A stretch of DNA of 64,000 nt from Stramonita haemastoma. Lineage: Eukaryota; Mollusca; Gastropoda; Neogastropoda; Muricidae. Under the pieces are notes generated by a model, which saw nothing but the letters and a program-made list of their open reading frames with translations, was not told the DNA's origin and did no database searches. Every line of letters begins with the position of its first letter. Within the stretch, counting starts at the first letter, position 1. The translations under genes and the position numbers were made by a program. The stretch is from the NCBI GenBank assembly GCA_030674155.1, contig CM060323.1:880493-944492 (forward strand). Direction: 5' to 3'. Shown in pieces: positions 55,901 through 61,200 of the stretch.

Positions 55901-57027
55901 ATAGACCCCAAAGCACTCTGGAAGACAGACCCCAAAGCACTCTGGAAGATAGACCCCAAAGCACTCTGGAAGATAGACCCCATTATGCAGAGGAAGATAG
56001 ACTCCAAAGCACTCTGGAAGATAGACCCCAAAGCACTCTGGTTGAAAGACCCCATGATGCAATGGAAGATAGACCCCAAAGCATTCTGGAAGATAGACAC
56101 CAAAGCATTCTGGAAGATAGACCCCAAAGCACACTGGAAGAAAAAACCCAAAGCACTCTGGAAGATAGACCCCATGGTGCAGAGGAAGATAGACCCCAAA
56201 GCACTCTGGAAGATAGACCCCATAATGCAGAGGAAGATAGACCCCAAAGCACTCTGGAAGATAGACCCCATGATGCAGTGAAAAAAAGACTTCAAAACAA
56301 TGATGCTGTGACAGACAAGTGTGATGACATTGTGACAGACACACCTGGAGACACTGTGACAGACTCGCCTGAAAAGAATGGCACTGTGGTCACCAACACA
56401 CCTGAAGACATGGCAGCACACTCCCCAGAAGTCCCTCGCGCCACGACCGTCATGGGAGAAGACGGTGACGGCGCCGTCATGACACATGACTATGACGACA
56501 CTGACACCCTGGCAGACTTATCCGGCGCTGGCGACACAACTGCCGAGATCAGTGACAACGACGTCAGCCTGGCAGAATTGATGGCGGCAGAAGAAACAGA
56601 GGAGATGTCGGGCGCTGGCGACACAACTGCCGAGATCAGTGAGAACGACGTCAGCGTGGCAGAATTGATGGCGGCTGAAGAAACAGAGGAGATGTTGGGC
56701 AGTGGAGAGGCCATGGCGGAGATCCCAGTCTTTGAAGCCATCCCTGAGTTGATGGAAGCCGTCCTGGCAGAACTGGAAGCCGATGAAGCCATGGCGCAGA
56801 TAGCCAAAGCCGATGATTTGACGACAACAGCCACTGACGTAGGTGGCGGTATCGCCAAGACAACCCGTGGCCCGGTATCCAACTTCCCTAACAGAGGTTA
56901 CGCACTGGAAGAGAGGGTGGGAGGTTTGCAGGTTTCCCAGGACGGACAGAAGAGCGGTGGTGTTGCTGGAGAGGAGGCCCAGACCACAGGGAGGCTGTCA
57001 GGCGCTGCTGTGTGGTTCCATGAGTAG
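14485..57027 (+). CDS. Multi-Tudor-domain protein (Tudor/TDRD family), spliced gene
   Basis: Gene-level entry. Coding exons: 14545-14693, 15953-16046, 18928-19598, 21593-21837, 22323-22491, 25176-25923, 29013-33343, 36209-36834, 37760-38488, 39656-39908, 41024-41189, 42498-42764, 43503-43646, and possibly 51300-57027. About twelve extended Tudor repeats are seen, most with the core pattern FxxDxxWYRAxV ... FVDYGN that forms the aromatic cage for dimethylarginine. Family knowledge: such proteins (fly Tudor, vertebrate TDRD1/6/15) bind methylated Piwi proteins and organise germ granules in the piRNA pathway; the role here is inferred. About ten single-base indels break the frame, but all exon phases balance after correcting them. 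No other domain (no MYND, RRM, helicase or nuclease) is seen. Confidence 0.88.
14694..15952. other. Tudor intron 1
   Basis: AT-rich, with an A-run at 15058-15072 and C-runs near 15147. A small duplication GGATGTGTTTAATCAAAA lies at 15823-15865. No element recognised. Confidence 0.6.
15953..16046 (+). CDS. Tudor gene exon 2: start of Tudor repeat 1
   Basis: It follows TGATGTCCCAG and encodes NQSPSGEEHVWHLGDPCGAV then FDQQWSRGRV, the first strands of Tudor repeat 1 (CxxxFDxQWxRGxV). The donor is ACAG|GTGAGC, phase 1. The tyrosine usual in WYR is Ser here. Confidence 0.85.
16047..17528. other. Tudor intron 2, left part
   Basis: Unique-looking AT-rich sequence. 17310-17400 is a copy of the repeat at 35860 in inverse orientation. 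Confidence 0.6.
17529..18597 (-). mobile_element. TTAA-flanked piggyBac-like element in Tudor intron 2
   Basis: TTAA at 17529-17532 and 18594-18597 bound a 1061-bp insert with inverted ends CCCTTTGCTTGGTAC and its near complement (one mismatch). Subterminal GGGCGTTGTGCC repeats are present at the right end. On the minus strand AAATGGCGGCGATTGG (18401-18416) could mark an ancestral start. No transposase is recognised. Confidence 0.85.
18928..19598 (+). CDS. Tudor gene exon 3: end of repeat 1, start of repeat 2
   Basis: After ATTGCAG, the exon completes repeat 1 with LEVTFVDYGNKDYLLKKDV, the canonical cage strand. It then codes a linker rich in Ser and Pro and the start of a divergent repeat 2 (LDNMQPGTLCAVLNQAENRW ... 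ERALIEK). The donor used must be AAG|GTCAGT at 19598: only that site keeps phase 0 with the next exon. Downstream, this donor and the last 20 or so exon bases are repeated six more times (see the repeat at 19578). Confidence 0.88.
19578..19820 (+). repeat. Tandem repeat of exon 3 end plus 5' splice site
   Basis: About 6.8 units of 36 bp (the first is 37 bp), each made of the exon end GAGAGCATTGATAGAAAAG and the intron start GTCAGTGGTTTTTGGAA. Units 1-5 have the GTCAGT donor; units 6-7 have GTGAGT and GTGATT. The array stays open in two plus frames, so it could be read as coding if a later donor were used. Confidence 0.95.
19848..20767 (-). mobile_element. Long tRNA-headed SINE with 17-bp target-site duplication
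   Basis: The insert (19865-20750) is flanked by perfect copies of ACCTGTATGTATGTTCT at 19848-19864 and 20751-20767. It begins on the plus strand with 38 T residues, i.e. a poly(A) tail on the minus strand. It ends at 20690-20750 with a tRNA-like head, read on minus as GCCATGGCGCAGTGGTTAGC (box A) and GCGGGTTCGAATCCC (box B). The 886-bp insert has no coding capacity that I recognise. The perfect duplication and long A-tail indicate a recent insertion by LINE machinery. Confidence 0.92.
20768..21592. other. Tudor intron 3, right part
   Basis: AT-rich with several A-runs. AAGCTTTTTAGAGCCAGAAA occurs twice (21438, 21504), indicating a local duplication of about 65 bp. No gene. Confidence 0.55.
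21593..21837 (+). CDS. Tudor gene exon 4: end of repeat 2
   Basis: After GTTGCACAG it continues VVGTSVTVTAVDLGLKDTV, the repeat 2 core strand in which the usual FVDYGN is replaced by AVDLGL, so the aromatic cage is probably lost. Then the Tudor C-terminal helix region LREEFRKLPAQAVLCCLHGL and FRDLVGAKFFTATVMEKDGDG. Donor AAG|GTTAGT, phase 2. Confidence 0.9.
22134..22346 (+). repeat. Tandem copies of the exon 5 acceptor
   Basis: The block GATTGTTGATGCAGACTGCA, usually with the next 20 exon bases, occurs four times, with AG dinucleotides ending at 22146, 22220, 22246 and 22322. Only the last is followed by the frame that matches the rest of the gene; the first and third run into stops within about 30 codons. 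Confidence 0.92.
22323..22491 (+). CDS. Tudor gene exon 5: linker
   Basis: It joins exon 4 as DGR-LHMNLMDCVTNSNVA. The Tudor-repeat ending LMDCVTNSNVATTFLGKCGE is followed by a Pro/Ser/Lys-rich linker. The donor is AAG|GTACAC, phase 0. Confidence 0.85.
22538..22600 (+). mobile_element. SINE head fragment
   Basis: GGGATAGCCGGGTTGGTTAGA (box A-like) and GGTTTGAATCC (box B-like), type B head. Confidence 0.5.
22601..22708 (+). mobile_element. Left remnant of an older TTAA element, interrupted
   Basis: Matches 34945-35100 of the element at 34012 (AAAAGCTT..ATCTAA, GTGATTTACAACTT, CACACTTAGTT, CAGCAGCAC, TAGTACCGCTGC-like). It continues at 25047 after a younger insert. Confidence 0.7.
22705..25046 (-). 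mobile_element. TTAA-flanked piggyBac-like element, non-autonomous
   Basis: TTAA at 22705-22708 and 25043-25046 bound a 2334-bp insert with imperfect inverted ends: GGTGGACCACTGCGTCAC on the left and, inverted, GGGGGACCGCGGCATAGG on the right. TTAA target sites are diagnostic of the piggyBac superfamily. The minus strand near the right end has CAAGATGGCGGATG, opening a 65-codon frame (24575-24378, MADVYISSLFDARIRQVFSQ...); no transposase catalytic motif is visible. A 140-codon frame at 23338-23760 has no known motif. Confidence 0.75.
25047..25066 (+). mobile_element. Right remnant of the interrupted older TTAA element
   Basis: TTCAGTGCTACCAGGGTAAA matches TTACAGCGCTACTAGGGTTAA at the right end of the element at 34012. 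The sequences left and right of the younger insert join without gap. Confidence 0.65.
25176..25923 (+). CDS. Tudor gene exon 6: Tudor repeat 3 and entry of repeat 4
   Basis: After TTTTTTTGCAG it reads VLLSWINTPGDFYIQLGENM and repeat 3: ALVAARFSEDQEWYRAVVKS ... VVEFVDFGNVDSVATDSLQEL. Near 25515-25525 the frame must move by +1 (one extra base in the GCGCTGTGTGCGG stretch), after which FLDKLTAKGALCHFLSCQGD, YRGYVAFIQSVESFYVQLAD and a helix follow. With the base removed the exon is 249 codons, phase 0. The end is TTTGTG|GTACGT. GC content is much higher than the flanking introns. Confidence 0.88.
25988..26085 (-). repeat. Dispersed repeat, inverted copy
   Basis: Reverse complement matches 9652-9750 (CACTTTATGTCACAGCAGA, CTCTCCAGGGAGAGCG, CACAAGTGCAGCGC). 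Confidence 0.65.
26342..26600 (+). mobile_element. tRNA-headed SINE, type A
   Basis: AAGGAAGGTGGCAGGACGG head, GGTTCTGAGTTTGATTTC box B-like, then a diverged body ending near 26600. Confidence 0.65.
27108..28020 (+). repeat. Tandem block of about 200 bp with (CT)n tracts
   Basis: Four to five degenerate units, each with GGGAGG or similar, GATATTGGCTTTCACCTC or a variant, TCTCATCTAGATCTA, AATACAAAATTGACTTT(GCCCC) and a (CT)n run (27278-27350, 27461-27524 and shorter ones). It lies in the intron before the largest exon. Confidence 0.85.
28478..28780 (+). mobile_element. tRNA-headed SINE, type B
   Basis: GGATAGCCTAGTGGCTAGAAT head, then CCTGGAGTAAACATCAGTGC, AACATCTTGTACACAC, AGAGTAGGCCATTTTGTGCC and a tail with CATACAGGTGTCATTTTTAG. 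Diverged from the copy at 10862. Confidence 0.65.
29013..33343 (+). CDS. Tudor gene exon 7 (largest): Tudor repeats 4 to 10
   Basis: One 4.3-kb exon with seven Tudor cores: CAAKYEDDEQWYRA (29030), CVAMYEEDKEWYRA (29657), CCAQFSQDQCWYRA (30336), CGARYSEDGRWYRG (31107), CFAKFSEDEAWYRA (31627), CCAKFSDDEAWYRV (32462) and CACQFGEDGLWYRA (33083). Each is followed 20-25 residues later by FVDYGN, FVDFGN or YVDYGN. An acidic Glu/Pro linker lies between repeats 8 and 9 (31940-32270). The frame moves by -1 near 29025, 29610 and 30205. Three missing bases sum to a whole codon, so the exon starts in phase 0 and ends in phase 2 (AA|GTAAGT) exactly as neighbours require. The stretch 30222-33343 is open for 1041 codons. 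A 54-bp duplication (VTQELRSGQSTKAAPVEK, 29350-29457) is present. Confidence 0.92.
29350..29457 (+). repeat. In-frame 54-bp direct duplication in exon 7
   Basis: Two copies of an 18-residue segment starting (L/V)TQELRSGQSTKAAPVEK, nearly identical at the DNA level, in the linker after Tudor repeat 4. Confidence 0.9.
33341..33512 (+). repeat. Two-copy duplication at the exon 7 donor
   Basis: The intron start TAAGTGGATTAGAACTAGAGG ... TTCATAGTATGTCTCTC is followed by a second copy TTAGTGGATTCTAGAGG ... TTCATAGTGTGTGTCTC at 33430. The second copy has lost the GTAAGT donor. Confidence 0.8.
33820..33895 (-). mobile_element. SINE head fragment
   Basis: Minus strand reads GATGCTATTGCCAAGTGGTT (box A-like) and GTTCAATCCCTGGAG (box B-like). 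Confidence 0.5.
34008..35124 (+). mobile_element. TTAA-flanked piggyBac-like element with perfect inverted ends
   Basis: TTAA at 34008-34011 and 35121-35124 flank a 1109-bp insert with perfect 15-bp terminal inverted repeats, CCCTAGTAGCGCTGT and its complement. Inside the left end AAAATGGCGGCAAAG (34270) could be the start of a decayed coding region. Downstream plus frames carry acidic residues (FFDDIDGDEEF), as seen near the N-terminus of piggyBac transposases, but a stop follows and no catalytic domain is present. Confidence 0.85.
35860..35975 (-). repeat. Dispersed repeat
   Basis: CTGACTTGTCAGGCGCTTAAC, TGCAATGCATTTTC and CCTATGACAG match the reverse complement of 17310-17400; a shorter piece (CTGACAAGTCAGGCCCAGCA) lies at 48868. 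Confidence 0.65.
36209..36834 (+). CDS. Tudor gene exon 8: end of repeat 10 and acidic linker
   Basis: It joins exon 7 as ...SNK-SVTADVLRGDGIATPY. One base is missing near 36257 (CCTTAC|TGGTGCAC), after which LVHVFHQGKSVADSLLGLNL completes repeat 10. An Ala/Ser/Glu-rich acidic linker follows, containing two similar units, ENLEESEQEFSQHLHKC and DDLDESEQEFSRQLQAC. Donor TGTGG|GTGAGT, phase 2. Confidence 0.88.
37349..37684. mobile_element. TTAA-flanked miniature inverted-repeat element
   Basis: A 328-bp insert bounded by TTAA at 37349-37352 and 37681-37684. Ends are inverted with mismatches: GGTGGGACACTGGGGTCGAA against GGTGAGACACGGGTCAA. The interior shares sequence with 12545-12720. Confidence 0.78.
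37760..38488 (+). CDS. Tudor gene exon 9: Tudor repeat 11 (degenerate)
   Basis: After TTTGTGCAG it reads LAELEWLDIHVCVAVSASEF-WCQLPD, a Tudor entry strand. The core is GHLYLVCDPPHTNYRGKVLS ... VVVLKLDYGTEERVAPACLHPL, where WYRA becomes NYRG and FVDYGN becomes LKLDYGT: the cage Asn and one aromatic are lost. A Ser/Glu-rich tail follows. Donor CCT|GTGAGT, phase 2. Very GC-rich, with strings of GGGG. Confidence 0.88.
39656..39908 (+). CDS. Tudor gene exon 10: start of Tudor repeat 12
   Basis: The acceptor is GTCTCACAG. It encodes LDDFKDYRVTVAPGAEPDSF-YVVKASSQGLLEALADEI and the core start NSPCLVLQESSATWFRGQVKSSGERLK. Donor AAG|GTGAGG, phase 0. A type A SINE starts about 26 bp into the intron. 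Confidence 0.87.
39935..40335 (+). mobile_element. tRNA-headed SINE, type A
   Basis: GGTTCTGGGTTTGATTCCCAG (box B-like), body AACCAAGGCCCCGTGTGCGAA, AGAGCAGGCCACTGTGTGCC and tail GAGGAAATATCAGGGAATTG. The best-preserved type A copy in the window. Confidence 0.75.
40916..40990. repeat. (AT)n microsatellite
   Basis: About 74 bp of AT, 35 bp before the exon 11 acceptor. Confidence 0.97.
41024..41189 (+). CDS. Tudor gene exon 11: end of repeat 12
   Basis: Acceptor GAAACGCAG. VLCVDRGVVLEVGKEEVREL replaces the FVDYGN strand (VDRG, Asn lost), then TRLLDTPVQAVLCRLADVVP and DQWCEAALTLFT, the usual helix after a Tudor core. Donor ACAG|GTACCT, phase 1. Confidence 0.88.
41195..42049 (-). pseudogene. 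LINE 3' fragment, C-terminus of ORF2
   Basis: The minus strand encodes KNHRKTFCKFRTSCHDLMIE, GRYKNIPRENRTCQYCNKIE and DEFHLLDECILYTEQRK, the CxxC...H...C tail commonly found at the ends of LINE reverse transcriptase ORFs, with a stop at 41415-41417. A frame change near 41800-41880 separates it from related upstream sequence (MCFANHRQCVEQEGKYLL). The 3' UTR ends in about five TTCTGA hexamers (41195-41224), only 5 bp from the exon 11 donor. Confidence 0.7.
42498..42764 (+). CDS. Tudor gene exon 12: C-terminal region
   Basis: Joined as T-G-DFISSSSSSSGGPLKVTSQGL, with a short poly-Ser from AGC repeats. Then HRVTLRDESQSEGSVTRSIV and VECSINRSLVELGYAEAVPG, a strand-helix pattern seen at the end of Tudor-SN-like folds. 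The donor is CAGATGG|GTCAGT, phase 1. The exon end and donor are repeated downstream. Confidence 0.86.
42745..43320 (+). repeat. Tandem repeat of exon 12 end plus 5' splice site with G-runs
   Basis: About seven units of 70-100 bp. Each has a derivative of the exon end (GGACAAGATAGAGCAGATGG or similar), an intron start (GTCAGT in the real donor; GTCGGT, GTGGGT or GTGAGT-like later), TACAG, a pyrimidine tract with CACCTGT or CACCTTT, and a run of 8-13 G. Confidence 0.9.
43503..43675 (+). CDS. Tudor gene exon 13 (internal, or terminal with stop at 43675)
   Basis: Acceptor GTGTGTGCAG. ETSFTEQSLLRENSLGDESD, then an acidic stretch, KASGDAPSVATESDEG. It can end at the donor GAAG|GTAACG (43646, phase 1). 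Otherwise it reads on NGSSVSNG to a TGA at 43673-43675, giving a natural acidic C-terminus. The following 600 bp look like 3' UTR with AATAAA at 44272. Both options are plausible. Confidence 0.8.
44272..44277 (+). terminator. Candidate poly(A) signal for a short Tudor transcript
   Basis: AATAAA about 600 bp after the in-frame TGA at 43675. Confidence 0.35.
44761..47257. repeat. 32-bp minisatellite, nearly 80 copies
   Basis: The unit is GTGAGTGACAGTAAAGGAAA then TAATCCCTGATA (32 bp), with common variants TGATCC for TAATCC, GTGTGT for GTGAGT, and one- or two-base deletions at CCC. It covers 2.5 kb in the interval between Tudor exon 13 and the repeat-rich block at 51300. On the minus strand no frame of the unit contains a stop, giving spurious reading frames of more than 850 codons. 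Confidence 0.97.
47258..48137. other. No gene recognised
   Basis: AT-rich intron or intergenic sequence between two minisatellites; no exon seen. Confidence 0.4.
48141..48347. repeat. 69-bp tandem repeat, 3 copies
   Basis: The unit starts TCACTGTGTTGCATGTGTTC and contains TTTTCTCTCAAACTGTGACT, nearly identical between copies. Confidence 0.93.
48415..48540 (+). mobile_element. TTAA-element end, CCCTCTTAGTCC family
   Basis: TTAACCCTCTTAGTCC, a C-run and TACAGTAGTTTTCCATCAGGC are matched in inverse orientation at 62590-62738. Probably one end of another piggyBac-like family; the opposite end is not found. Confidence 0.55.
48710..48838. repeat. Tandem repeat of about 45 bp, 3 copies
   Basis: ACGGCTGTCCAAAACCGTTG and CTTTACACTGATGTGTTATA three times. 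Confidence 0.93.
49200..49558. repeat. 71-bp tandem repeat, 5 copies
   Basis: The unit begins TTTCTGATTATTTTTGTTAG and contains GATGAATATGTAGCAATCTT; copies differ at one or two positions. Confidence 0.95.
49600..51110. other. No gene recognised; AT-rich
   Basis: T-rich sequence with a poly(A)-like AATAAA near 50286 and chance reading frames only. It may be intron of a long Tudor isoform or intergenic. Confidence 0.4.
51112..51265. repeat. A-rich tandem repeat before the 51300 acceptor
   Basis: Four units of AAGAAAATCACATACTGCTAA with variable A-runs, ending about 35 bp before the acceptor. Confidence 0.85.
51300..57027 (+). CDS. Acidic, repeat-built coding block; possible C-terminal tail of the Tudor protein
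   Basis: Starts after GTGTTCTGTATTCAG. Five successive long frames cover 51300-57027 and alternate between two frames with changes near 52245, 52690, 53755 and 54305, consistent with one exon carrying four single-base indels. The product is Glu/Asp/Ser/Thr-rich without a folded domain that I recognise and contains five families of tandem repeats (separate entries). Codon-like composition, absence of in-frame substitution stops and repeat units all divisible by three support coding. It needs an upstream phase of 2 at 51299, whereas exon 13 leaves phase 1; a weaker acceptor at CGAAG (51308) would fit. It may be a Tudor C-terminus or a separate gene. The TAG at 57025-57027 may itself follow a frameshift: an acidic frame continues at 57079-57270. 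Confidence 0.6.
52160..52540 (+). repeat. 27-bp coding repeat, about 14 copies
   Basis: Encodes DMSTQPFEK or DMSTQPCEK. One unit at about 52244 is 26 bp and breaks the frame. Confidence 0.95.
53196..53345 (+). repeat. 24-bp coding repeat, 6 copies
   Basis: Encodes EEGARVPP; the DNA units are almost identical. Confidence 0.95.
54913..55075 (+). repeat. 30-bp coding repeat, 5 to 6 copies
   Basis: Encodes AETPANQDIP with Gly/Val and Leu variants. Confidence 0.95.
55225..55750 (+). repeat. 48-bp coding repeat, about 11 copies
   Basis: Encodes REKPQDSMEERPTDIV with Asn/Asp and Ile/Phe variants. A higher-order pattern of three units (Ile, Ile, Phe) is repeated. Confidence 0.95.
55795..56285 (+). 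repeat. 24-bp coding repeat, about 20 copies
   Basis: Encodes LEDRPQST with variants HDAM, HYAE and HNAE. Confidence 0.95.
56515..56700 (+). repeat. Coding repeat of about 93 bp, 2 copies
   Basis: Encodes SGAGDTTAEISDNDVSLAEL then MAAEETEEM, twice, with a partial third copy (GSGEAMAEIP). Confidence 0.9.
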
Positions 57028-60000
57028 ACAGCGATTCAGAGGCCGCCCCAGTTTGGATAAAGATGGAATGAGACAACTTTGGAGTCACTTCCTGCAGACT
57101 GGGAGTCAAAAGACGGAAAGAGTCAAACGGTGTGGGAAGAAAAACCTCAGACCTGTCTACTGGAGAGAACAAGACCAGAAGCCCAGGAGCTAGTACTGAC
57201 ACACGGAGAGTATATGAGACATTTGTCCTTTTTTTTTTTTTTTAAAGTGCAGAAGACATTGTCCACTTGTTAAAAAGAAAGAAAAGAAACTGCGCAAGAT
57301 ATGTTGTCCACTTGTTAAAAAAAAAAAAAAAAAGATTTCTTTGGGTCCTTGTCCAGTTGCTGACAGCCAAAGCCCTGGAGAAGCTTGCTCAGAAAGCCCT
57401 GACCTGACCTGACCTGACCTGACCTGACCTCAGCTAGTGAGATGATGCCTGGTTGGAAAGACTGGTTCCTGAAGCCTCCTGTCTGACAAAAGTTAGGACC
57501 AAAAAGATACCTCCCCCCAATACTGCAAACCTGTGGGTTTGAATGAAAGCTGTTGGCTTGCCCAGGATAGTGGAATAAGAACATGATAATTGAATGTCAA
57601 CATTGCTTTAGGCAGGAAAGCTTAAAAGAAAAAAGGATTGTTAAAAACCAGAACCAAAAATACACGTGCACACAAAGAGAGCAGCACTGTGTGTTATCTA
57701 ACTACTGTTCGAAATTACAAAAACAGATGAAAAGAAAATTTTGATAATTTTCCACAGTCTTGTCATGTATATCTCTCTGTAGGATATATTCTTTATTATA
57801 AAATAAAAAGCTGCTACTTCATCAGGAGAATGAAGTAAAAAGCTCTGAAACTTCATCTGTAGCAAACAAAAATTGGCTGAAATGCATTGAGCAGGGGACT
57901 ATACTTAAATTTCTTCTGTATGTCTGTTTTTTTCCATTCTACAGAAATTGCTGTTTGTCTGAACCAGGGTTAGGAATGAATGATTCCTCTTGCTTGGAGT
58001 TTGCTTGTGCCTGGTGAAATGGAGAATAGATGTGTGGTCGTCTAGTCTTAGAAAAGATCATTTCCAAAATCTGCTGTTATGATCAAGAAGAGAGTTTTTG
58101 TTATTTAAGAACCAGAAAACTTTACTTGTTAAGGTATTATTTACAAGGATAATTAAAAATTCATAGATTGATCAGACGTAAGCATTTGAAAATGCCCCAA
58201 GTATTGTTTATAAAGAGAATATATCTATACAAATATCCTGTGAAAACGCATGCATAGTGCATCACAAGACATTTTGAATGTGATTTAAATGATTTGAGTT
58301 GAAAAGAAAAAATGATGAAGATTATGTAAATAGGCTTGTTAGAGATCTGCAAATGGGTATATTTGTACTATGATAGTATGCGAATTTGGAGTATTACGGC
58401 AGTGAATGGTGAAACAAAATCCTTTATTGCTATGGATTTGTGTTTTTGTTTGTTCAAGTTTATCATGTTTCTTGATGTGTGTCAACAGATGACTTTTGTA
58501 CAACGTTGGGGGCTTTTGTTCGCTTGTTTTCATGTCTACAGTTCATTATTGTCCGAAAAGCGAATTGCTGGTAGTTCCTTGGTTTGAATTTTTCTGACTT
58601 TTGGCGTCATCATCTTGGATGAATGAACTTACGCCCTGTGTTCCCTCCCTCCTTTAACGGTTTTGCTGAATGAAGAATTTACCCTTTGAAAAATGGGAAG
58701 GTGTGCAAGTGATGTCATTTTGCTTGGTTTTCCCATAGATTTTCCATCCCCTGCAAATTGTCTTCTCTGTGTGTGGCACTAGGTTCCAGCAACCACTTTG
58801 GTGTGTGAAGAGATGGTGTTAAACCTCAGGTCATGAAGAAGGAGAGAGACTGTGTGCAGAGAAAGGTGGTCCACTGGACACCAAGAACTCGGCAGTCTTC
58901 TGTTTCTGTCCTCATTTCAGAGATGTGGGTATTTTTGGTTTTCTTTGGTTTTTTGTTCTGATTTATACCTTTCTGTTGTTGTGTTAAGGGGTTAATGTCT
59001 GCCCTTTCTTAGGCGGTATGCATATCCCTTCATTAATTTGTTTTTGGATGACTGCACCATTTACTAGTACTGTGTGAGTCCTATTATTTAGAGATCCTCT
59101 GACTGGTGACCAAGGCAGATGCAAGTTTTCACTCTTGAAGCAGAGTACAACAGTATGGATCCACTTTGTGTGTGTGTGTGTGTGTTGAAAATCTGTTTCA
59201 TAGATTTAGACATCAGTTGTGGGGAAAAAAAAAAATCCTTGCACTTAAAAATCTTTTCTTTTTCTTTTTTTTGCTTAAAGATTTTTGTTAGTTATTGTTA
59301 AGAGTTAAATCAAAGTTGGAATTTGGTTTTGGAAGTGAATGTTGATATGATTTGTTCATCTTTTCTGCTTTTTGAATTGACATGCTTGATCAGTCTTTTC
59401 TTCATATTAGAAATCACTTCAATTAGAAATCACTTCAATTAGAAACAGTATCAGAGTCATGAAATATCCATTTAGTTTTGTTCTTATTGTTTGATTCAAT
59501 TTTCCCAGTTATGCAATGGTTAGTTTCTGCATCACTGAGTGCTGTAATGGCCCATTGCTCATTCATCTCTTTCAGTTTGCTTTTAGTTTAGGATAAGTAT
59601 TATGGTTTGATACAATCTTAAAATTGAATGGACAAAAATTTCATTTTTCATTTCAAATGCTATTGGCAGTGAGATTCATACAATGTGCAGATATCTCCAA
59701 TCAAAGTAAGATGCGTCTTTGTTTCTTAAACATTCTGCTGTACACAGGTTTGGGTTTTGTTGTTTGTTTGGTTGTGTGTGTGTTTTTTTTTGTTTTTTTA
59801 ATTGAAACCATGCCATATCCCTCGCAAGAAGTTGGTTTCTTTTTTTTATTATATCATACTGTTATATTTAGTTAACATGATTATGACATTTAGTCTTGTA
59901 CCCCATAGCCTATTGACAGTGTTTTTTTTATCCCTGCGCCTACCTCATAATTCACCCTACTCTATTCATTAACTGTTAGCTGTAGCCTGTATTTCATGGG

Positions 60001-60214
60001 CTAGTTTGTAGACTTCATGGTCTTCTGTATTGAGCTCTCTCCAACTGGATGTCACAGGTAGATTATAGTTCTGCGATATATCTGTATACCTCAGAATCTG
60101 ATTTGACCTGTGTAAAAGATATACTACATGTGGAAATAAGACCCCACCTGTAAACCTTTCACACCAAGAAATACTGAGGCAGTGCTTACTTTTCAGATAT
60201 GTTTACTTTTTGTA
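57028..60214. other. Probable 3' flank; no further gene recognised
   Basis: An acidic plus frame with codon-like character (LESLPADWESKDGKSQ ... LLERTRPEAQELVLTH) continues to about 57200, so the coding end could be later than 57027. Beyond that the sequence is AT-rich, with a (CCTGA)n pentamer at 57400-57428 and no recognised exon. Confidence 0.4.
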
Positions 60215-60217
60215 TAT

Positions 60218-60460
60218 TCCAGCAATTCAATTCAAACACTTTATTATCTCATAGACAGTGAAACTCATGCGGGTTACAAGCCATACATAAAAACAGTAAA
60301 CATGTAAACATAGTATCACGAAAAAATACCACAACACAGTATCTGAACATCTGCGCGCACTATAAAAAACACCCTCATATCAGCAATAGCTCAGTCAGTC
60401 CTGAACTCACCAAAGTAAAATCACAAACATTCATGCCCGCACCAGTATGTCCACACATCC
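60218..60460 (-). mobile_element. LINE 3' UTR fragment
   Basis: Plus strand starts AATTCAATTCAAACACTTTA and TTATCTCATAGACAGTGAAA, a common form of LINE 3' ends in reverse orientation, leading into the coding fragment at 60482. Confidence 0.5.
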
Positions 60461-60481
60461 CCACACTCGCTCTTCTTCTTC

Positions 60482-60684
60482 TATCCCGTAGTCTGTTTAG
60501 ACCGTAGGGGTGCCACGGAAGACCTCGCAACCAGCTCTCTCCATTTCCCTCTGTCCTCGACCTTTCTCAGGGTGTCACTCAGCCTGAGGCCCGTCCACTC
60601 TCGGATGTTGTCCTCCCATCTCTTTCTCTGCCTGCCTCTCCTCCTCCTTCTCACAGCAAGCAAAACTTTTGGAACTGTCCACAA
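60482..60684 (-). pseudogene. RTE-like LINE ORF C-terminus
   Basis: The minus strand encodes RRRRRGRQRKRWEDNIREWT and GLRLSDTLRKVEDRGKWREL, the conserved last residues of RTE-like LINE polyproteins. Only the tail is present. Confidence 0.7.
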
Positions 60685-61140
60685 AGTTGTAATGTCTGGA
60701 GATTGTATATATTTGTCTTTTCAGGACATATTAATTTGATACAAACAACATGTACTTTGTCACAACTGGACTTGGATACTTGTGACGGTATATGTAGGCT
60801 TTATTGTCCTGTATGATAATCAGGCTGTCACTTTCCTCTCTTGAAACATAGGAGTAAGCAATGCCAGCCAGCCTTCTCTCCCATCAGCAGAAACAGAGCT
60901 CAGTGACACTGCAGTGTTGTGAAATGGATGCTATTTATTTGTCCCTGCTTTGTGGAGATTTTTTTCTGTTGTTGACCGTTGTCTTGGGGTCAGTGTTTTC
61001 CAGGTGCGCTGTCAGTTTAACAAAAGCTGTACTGTTTTTTGTTGTTGCTTTTTTTTCATGTATGTTATTTGTGCTTTGTATACTATACTATGCAGTCCTG
61101 TTTGACGAGCGTGTCCCATGTGGTTTGTGACCAGTGTGGC

Positions 61141-61200
61141 ATTAAATGAGAGATTTTGAGTGATATGTTTCTTCTGTGTGTGGGTGGGTTTGGTTTTTTT
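61141..61200 (+). terminator. Candidate poly(A) site
   Basis: ATTAAA at 61141-61146 followed by a GT-rich tract (TGTGTGTGGGTGGGTTTGG). Confidence 0.3.

Noticed and set aside
55196..56487. Alternative long frames on both strands over the 48- and 24-bp repeats
   Set aside because: Repeat units divisible by three keep every frame open once it is open; the chosen frame is the one continuous with the surrounding acidic sequence.
60861..61130. Hydrophobic 89-codon plus frame
   Set aside because: T-rich sequence gives Phe/Leu/Val by composition; no splice signals, no conserved motif.
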